Shown: positions 13,627 through 17,248 of the stretch, one piece after another
Layout of the letters: every line of letters begins with the position of its first letter
Position numbering within the stretch: the stretch's first letter is position 1
Notes under the pieces: generated by a model
Told to the model about the DNA's origin: nothing
The model's database searches: none
What the model saw: only the letters and a program-made list of their open reading frames with translations
NCBI GenBank assembly: GCA_003522145.1
Contig: DPGD01000051.1
Location: 1-17,248 of the forward strand
Direction of reading: 5' to 3'
DNA from: Clostridiales bacterium
Lineage (GTDB): Bacteria; Bacillota; Clostridia; Oscillospirales; CAG-272
Length of the DNA: 17,248 nt
Position numbers and translations under genes: made by a program

Positions 13627-13890
13627 GTGTTGCTTTTGGAAGCATTGGTTGCCGCCGGAGTGGTGTTTTTATTTTATGTTTTTATGGCTATTCTCACGGA
13701 GAAGGTCTATGCCGCCTGCAAAAAAGCGGAAAAAGAGGCCTATCTGACCGAAGAGGCCAAAGAGACGGACCTTCCGGAAAAAGAGGAAAAAGAGGAAAAG
13801 GACGGAGAGGAACCGGAAAAAAAACCGGAGGAAGAGTCCGGTAAACCGGAAAAACAGGAGGATCGGCAAACAGACAAGACCGCCGACTGA
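13627..13890 (+). CDS. Small one-TM membrane protein with charged tail
   Basis: The predicted product is 87 residues: one hydrophobic helix at the N-terminus (about residues 2-24, LLLEALVAAGVVFLFYVF region), then a basic stretch (EKVYAACKKAEKEAY) and a highly charged Glu/Lys/Pro tail (about residues 45-87) that is probably disordered. The tail should face the cytoplasm, but topology is inferred only from charge. A perfect AAGGAGG (13612-13618) lies 8 nt before GTG 13627 and 5 nt before GTG 13624, so the start is one of these two. The longer frame from 13537 crosses the site and is rejected. I recognise no family. It sits between metK and recD2, and the tail's base composition (runs of GGAAAAAGAGG) is repetitive, which can mimic coding; the ribosome binding site and the helix argue it is real. 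Confidence 0.65.
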   Translation: MLLLEALVAAGVVFLFYVFMAILTEKVYAACKKAEKEAYLTEEAKETDLPEKEEKEEKDGEEPEKKPEEESGKPEKQEDRQTDKTAD

Positions 13891-14006
13891 TCGCAAAAAG
13901 GGGGTTCAGTCGGGGTTTCTGACCTTTTGACCGTAAAAAAGCGGAGGGATATTCCGGAAAAAAAGCGCTTTCAACCAAGGAAAAAAGAAGGAAAGGAGGA
14001 ACCGGG

Positions 14007-16241
14007 ATGGACAGGGTACAACCGGAGGAAGAACTGGAAAAACTAAAGGGCACCATTGAGGAAGTGGTCTTTCATAACGATGAAAACGGCTATACCGTAC
14101 TGATTCTGGAGGCAGAAGGACTCAAGGAACCGGTAACGGTAGTGGGAGAGCTTCCCTTTGCGGCAGAGGGCGAAATGCTGTCGGTTATGGGAAAGTGGGA
14201 GATTCACCCCAATTACGGCAGACAGTTGCATATTGAATACTATGAAAAACAGATGCCCGAAGGCAAAGAAGGAATGTTACGCTATCTGATGTCGGGTGCG
14301 GTGAAAGGAATCGGCCCTGCCACAGCCAAAAAAATTGTGGATGTTTTCGGAGAGGACACCTTTGAGGTATTGGAAAAAAATCCCGAGTTTCTCTCAAGAA
14401 TCAACGGAATTTCAGCAAAAAAAGCAAAAGAGATCGGCGAACAGTTTGCCGCCCAGTTCGGAATGCGCAGTACCTTGCTGTTTGCTTCCCGGTTTTTCGG
14501 TTCGGCATTGGCGGTGGCAATTTATAAAAAATGGGGATGTGCGGCGGAGGAAGTGATCCGGCGCAATCCCTATGTGTTGTGTGAGGAGATCGACGGCATA
14601 GGCTTCGAGCGGGCAGACGGCGTTGCCAAGGAGCTGGGTGTGGAGGAAAACGCCCCCTGTCGGATCGAAGCGGCGGTGCTTTATGTGTTGCAATTCCACG
14701 CCAACAGCAGCGGACATACTTTTTTGCCCCGGGACAAGCTGGTGCCCACGGTGGCTCAGCTTCTTTCCGTCGGGGAGGAGGAAACCGAAGAGGCCATCGA
14801 CAAACTGATTGCCCTGGGCAAACTGCGGGCGCCCAAAAGCGGAAAGCGGCAGTGCATATATCTGACCCGCTATTTTGAGGCGGAAAAATATATTGCCTGC
14901 AAGGTGCAACAGTTGGAAAAATGTGCGTTTCAGGCGCCGGTCACCGACATTTCAAGAGAGGTGGCGCTGATCGAGGCGGAAAGCGGATTGATCTATGCCA
15001 CCATGCAGAAAAAGGCGATTCTTCTGGCCGTGACCTCGGGCGTGATGATTCTGACCGGCGGTCCCGGCACCGGTAAAACCACGGTGATCCGGGCGTTGAT
15101 ACGGATTTTCGGGCAGTTGGGCTACAAAGTGGCATTGGCCGCTCCCACCGGCAGAGCCGCCAAAAGAATGTCGGAAGCCACCGGAGAGGAAGCCAAGACC
15201 ATTCATCGGTTGTTGGAGGCGGAATTCGGCGGAAAGGAAACGAGATTCGGCCGGGACGAGGACAATCGATTGAAGGAGGATGTGTTCATTCTGGACGAAA
15301 CCTCCATGGTGGACACTCTTCTGATGGCGTCCTTTCTGAAGGCCGTCAAGCCGGGCGCCCGGCTGATTCTCATCGGGGATGCGGATCAGCTTCCTTCGGT
15401 GGGCGCCGGCAATGTGCTGAACGATTTCATCGAAAGCGAGGCGGTGACGACGGTTCAGCTTAAGGAAATCTTCCGGCAGGCAAAAGAAAGCCGGATCGTC
15501 ACCAATGCCCATGCCATCAACAGCGGTGAATACCCCACTCTGGACGACAAAGACAACGACTTCTTTTTTGTCCGTCGGGACAACGAGGAGGAGATCGCAC
15601 CTACGGTGGTGTCCCTTTGGCACACCCGCCTGCCCAAAAGCTATGGCCGGGAGATTCTTTCCAAGATACAGGTAATCACTCCCTCCCGAAAAGGAGTGGC
15701 CGGCACCGAAAGTCTGAATGTGGGTCTGCAGGCGGCACTGAATCCTCCTTCGTCCCAAAAAATCCAGATGAAGCATAAAGGCAGAACCTTCCGCGAGGGC
15801 GACCGGGTGATGCAGATCAAAAACAACTACGATATTCCCTGGAAAAAAGGAAGTTTTGAAGGTACCGGTGTTTTTAACGGAGACATCGGAACGGTTTTGC
15901 GCATCTCTTACCATGAACAGAAGGTGGAGGTGGACTTTGACGGCAGAAAGGCGTTTTATGAATTTTCCGCATTGGAGGAACTGGAGCACGCCTATGCAAT
16001 CACCGTGCACAAGAGCCAGGGAAGTGAATATCCGGTGGTCATTCTGCCGGTCTATACCTACGCTCCCCTGCTCTTAACCAGAGAACTGCTCTATACCGCC
16101 GTGACCAGAGCTCAGAAAATGGTGATTCTGGTGGGGTGCGAGCAGGCAGTGCAACGGATGGTGGATACCAGTCGCCGGCCCATGCGCTATACCGGGCTGA
16201 AAGCTATGCTGAAGGCTGTGACAAGAGAAAAAATGCCGTGA
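14007..16241 (+). CDS. recD2: RecD2-type ATP-dependent DNA helicase
   Basis: This 744-residue superfamily 1B 5'-3' DNA helicase is of the RecD2 type, which works without RecB and RecC in DNA repair and replication-fork maintenance. The N-terminal extension typical of RecD2 is present: an OB-like segment (about 10-85; GTIEEVVFHNDENGYTVL), then helix-hairpin-helix motifs (VKGIGPATAKKIVDVFG; SRINGISAKKAKEIG). The motor shows Walker A G351-G-P-G-T-G-K-T358, Walker B with D430-E-T-S-M, the glutamine-containing LIGDADQLPSVGAG motif III, and a C-terminal UvrD-like block (AYAITVHKSQGSEYPVVILP; LLYTAVTRAQ) with helicase motifs V-VI. ATG 14007 has AAAGGAGG 6 nt upstream. Length matches the family. It follows the small membrane protein gene by 116 bp with no clear promoter, so it may share that transcript. 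Confidence 0.96.
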   Translation: MDRVQPEEELEKLKGTIEEVVFHNDENGYTVLILEAEGLKEPVTVVGELPFAAEGEMLSVMGKWEIHPNYGRQLHIEYYEKQMPEGKEGMLRYLMSGAVKGIGPATAKKIVDVFGEDTFEVLEKNPEFLSRINGISAKKAKEIGEQFAAQFGMRSTLLFASRFFGSALAVAIYKKWGCAAEEVIRRNPYVLCEEIDGIGFERADGVAKELGVEENAPCRIEAAVLYVLQFHANSSGHTFLPRDKLVPTVAQLLSVGEEETEEAIDKLIALGKLRAPKSGKRQCIYLTRYFEAEKYIACKVQQLEKCAFQAPVTDISREVALIEAESGLIYATMQKKAILLAVTSGVMILTGGPGTGKTTVIRALIRIFGQLGYKVALAAPTGRAAKRMSEATGEEAKTIHRLLEAEFGGKETRFGRDEDNRLKEDVFILDETSMVDTLLMASFLKAVKPGARLILIGDADQLPSVGAGNVLNDFIESEAVTTVQLKEIFRQAKESRIVTNAHAINSGEYPTLDDKDNDFFFVRRDNEEEIAPTVVSLWHTRLPKSYGREILSKIQVITPSRKGVAGTESLNVGLQAALNPPSSQKIQMKHKGRTFREGDRVMQIKNNYDIPWKKGSFEGTGVFNGDIGTVLRISYHEQKVEVDFDGRKAFYEFSALEELEHAYAITVHKSQGSEYPVVILPVYTYAPLLLTRELLYTAVTRAQKMVILVGCEQAVQRMVDTSRRPMRYTGLKAMLKAVTREKMP

Positions 16242-16329
16242 AAAACAGAGTTCCTCCAACTGAATTTTTCACCGAGGAAGAAGTCATCCCCTTTTGTAAA
16301 AATGCGGAAATTTTCGATGAAAGAAGAAA

Positions 16330-16404
16330 GTTTGAAAGATAAATCTTTCAAACGCGTTTTGTGGCTTTCGCCATCGGAGCGATGGCAATTTCGCTCCGCA
16401 AAAC
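16330..16404 (+). promoter_or_regulatory. Structured leader of tadA with competing hairpins
   Basis: GTTTGAAAGAT (16330-16340) and ATCTTTCAAAC (16343-16353) form a perfect 11-bp stem. Next, GTTTTG (16356-16361) pairs with CAAAAC (16399-16404) around two hairpins: TGGC-TTTC-GCCA (16362-16373) and CGGAGCGA/TCGCTCCG (16375-16382/16391-16398). This makes a three-way junction with only one unpaired linker base. A mutually exclusive hairpin, GCCATCG-GAG-CGATGGC (16370-16386), overlaps both inner stems. I see no known riboswitch motif. It may also be an inserted repeat. Confidence 0.45.
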
Positions 16405-16428
16405 CAACCCCAATTCCGCATGAAAGGA

Positions 16429-16449
16429 AGCTTTCGCCAAGCGAAAGCT
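16429..16449 (+). promoter_or_regulatory. Perfect hairpin between a Shine-Dalgarno-like site and the tadA start
   Basis: AGCTTTCGC (16429-16437) and GCGAAAGCT (16441-16449) form a perfect 9-bp stem with a CAA loop. AAAGGAA (16423-16429) lies at its 5' foot, and the candidate starts ATG 16450 and ATG 16462 lie at and after its 3' foot. No other Shine-Dalgarno-like sequence precedes these starts. Confidence 0.6.
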
Positions 16450-16461
16450 ATGGCCATAACA

Positions 16462-16926
16462 ATGAACGAAGAAAACAAGGATAAAGCCTATATGGAAGAG
16501 GCCCTTGGCTTGGCCAAGGAGGCTTATTCGGACGGCGAAGTGCCGGTTGGCGCTGTGGTGGTCTGGGAGGACGGCAGAATTGTGGGCAAAGGCCGGAACC
16601 GGCGGGAAAAAGGAAAATGCGCTCTCTGTCATGCCGAAATGGAAGCAATCGAACAGGCCTGCAAAACTCTCGGCGGTTGGCGTCTCCATAAAGCGACGCT
16701 CTATGTGACGATGGAGCCCTGCCCTATGTGCGCCGGCGCTATCTTCAATGCCCGAATTCCCAAAGTTGTCTATGGCGCTTCGGATCCGAAAGCCGGTGCC
16801 TATGGCTCGGTCTTTGACCTGAATTCCCTGCCCCTCAATCATAAAACAGCGGTGGAAAAGGGCTTGCTTCGGGAGGAATCGGCCGCCCTGCTTTCGGCCT
16901 TTTTTAAGGATTTGCGTAAAAGGTAG
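16462..16926 (+). CDS. tadA: tRNA-specific adenosine deaminase
   Basis: TadA deaminates the wobble adenosine (A34) of tRNA-Arg(ACG) to inosine, an essential step in most bacteria, and acts as a homodimer. The 154-residue product (from ATG 16462) has the cytidine/adenosine deaminase zinc site: H57-A-E59 with E59 the proton-shuttling glutamate, and P86-C87-P-M-C90. The substrate-side EVPVGAVVV and the NARIPKVVYGASDPKAGA segments are also present. ATG 16462 gives the usual N-terminus (MNEENKDKAYMEEALGLAKEA). In-frame alternatives are ATG 16450 (adds 4 residues) and ATG 16420 (adds 14), the last without any ribosome binding site. A structured 220-nt leader separates it from recD2. The repeat element begins about 25 nt after the stop. 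Confidence 0.95.
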   Translation: MNEENKDKAYMEEALGLAKEAYSDGEVPVGAVVVWEDGRIVGKGRNRREKGKCALCHAEMEAIEQACKTLGGWRLHKATLYVTMEPCPMCAGAIFNARIPKVVYGASDPKAGAYGSVFDLNSLPLNHKTAVEKGLLREESAALLSAFFKDLRKR

Positions 16927-16949
16927 AGCCTTGCATCACCCCCTGTTTT

Positions 16950-17150
16950 TATACTTTTTGCAGGGCCCCCGCCCTACGCCCAGTGTTCCTTGCAGGGCCC
17001 CGCCCTGCAACTCGGCACCCCCTTTTGAAAAAGGGGTCAATCCGAAAACTTTTTTGCGGAAAGACAACATACTTTCAATGTAAGGGCGAAGAATCCGGAA
17101 TGCCGGAGCCGTAGATTTTCGGGAACCAATCTATGGACACCGAGCGCCAC
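16950..17150 (-). repeat. Dispersed repeat element, right copy 1 (inverted)
   Basis: On the minus strand this block matches 97-285 in the same order. It has 36 identical nt (17102-17137 against 119-154), the TCCGG/CCGGA hairpin, a hairpin at 17016-17039, the perfect GCAGGGC-CCC-GCCCTGC stem at 16992-17008, and a decayed extra GCAGGGC unit near 16950-16975. Its middle part (about 17041-17075) differs more from the left copy than copy 2 does. No coding potential. Confidence 0.85.
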
Positions 17151-17164
17151 CCCTGCTTTGGCAC

Positions 17165-17248
17165 TTTTCGCAGGGCCCCGCCCTGCAACCCGGCGACCCC
17201 TTTTGAAAAAGGGGTCGATCCGAAAACTTTATCTGCGGACGGGCAACA
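17165..17248 (-). repeat. Dispersed repeat element, right copy 2 (cut by window end)
   Basis: This is a second copy in the same orientation as copy 1, separated by about 20 nt. Positions 17216-17248 are identical (33 nt) to the complement of 187-219. It has a perfect 11-bp stem at 17194-17217 and a perfect GCAGGGC-CCC-GCCCTGC stem at 17170-17186. The window ends inside the copy, so its full length is unknown. Confidence 0.85.

Noticed and set aside
14952..16010. A 352-residue open frame on the minus strand opposite recD2
   Set aside because: It is rich in His and Gln in the way typical of antisense shadows, has no start signals and overlaps a well-supported helicase gene.
16302..16484. A 60-residue frame in the tadA leader
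   Set aside because: It runs across all the leader palindromes and into tadA in another frame; its ATG lacks a good ribosome binding site. The palindromes better explain the sequence.
1..17248. Composite transposon or genomic island bounded by the inverted repeats
   Set aside because: The enclosed genes are mostly core functions, no transposase or integrase is present, and the repeat copies look like members of a dispersed intergenic family. No target-site duplication can be judged from this window.

Overview
The window looks like a chromosomal segment of a mid-GC, low-redundancy Gram-positive of the Bacillota, most likely class Clostridia (gut or rumen type). The grounds are: strong GGAGG-type ribosome binding sites; SigA-type promoters; a SAM-I (S-box) riboswitch with an intrinsic terminator in front of metK; RecD2 rather than a RecBCD-type RecD; a DUF6062 protein; and a secreted CotH protein carrying a dockerin-like module. 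I cannot name a species from the sequence.

Layout. Positions 1-450 hold a strong inverted repeat of unknown nature (16-80) and then a GC-rich repeat element (about 97-420). Next come a DUF6062 gene and a lipoprotein gene in one transcription unit (519-2087), and a separately promoted gene for a 964-residue secreted LRR/dockerin-like/CotH protein (2285-5179) ending in a clear hairpin. A flippase-pfkA pair follows (5338-7885) with its own promoter and translational coupling, then a yifB/comM-like ATPase (7981-9528). An EamA transporter on the minus strand (9815-10771) converges on yifB and diverges from a PHP-type histidinol-phosphatase gene (10924-11778). The last block is a SAM riboswitch with metK (11950-13328), a 250-300 nt gene-free stretch that can fold into a closed multi-helix structure (13382-13568), a small one-TM protein gene, recD2 (14007-16241), a 220 nt leader with several strong hairpins, and tadA (16462-16926). 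From 16950 to the window end the repeat element returns in inverted orientation, as at least two copies head to tail.

Functions. Most genes are housekeeping or envelope functions (glycolysis, SAM synthesis, DNA repair helicase, wobble-adenosine deaminase, polysaccharide export, cell-surface protein). I see no transposase, integrase, phage gene, toxin-antitoxin pair, CRISPR array, tRNA or rRNA. The unusual content is non-coding: (a) a dispersed repeat family in inverted orientation at both ends of the window, with a hairpin that keeps perfect pairing between two copies by a compensatory change; (b) a candidate structured RNA between metK and the small membrane protein gene; (c) a structured, possibly switching leader in front of tadA, in which the only Shine-Dalgarno-like sequence is separated from the start by a perfect hairpin. 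All RNA structures were found by eye and need computational and comparative testing.

Start corrections. Several longest reading frames begin upstream of the likely start. I moved the flippase to GTG 5338, pfkA to ATG 6821, yifB to ATG 7981, metK to ATG 12147, the small membrane protein to GTG 13627 and tadA to ATG 16462, using ribosome binding sites, promoter or riboswitch overlap, and family N-termini.
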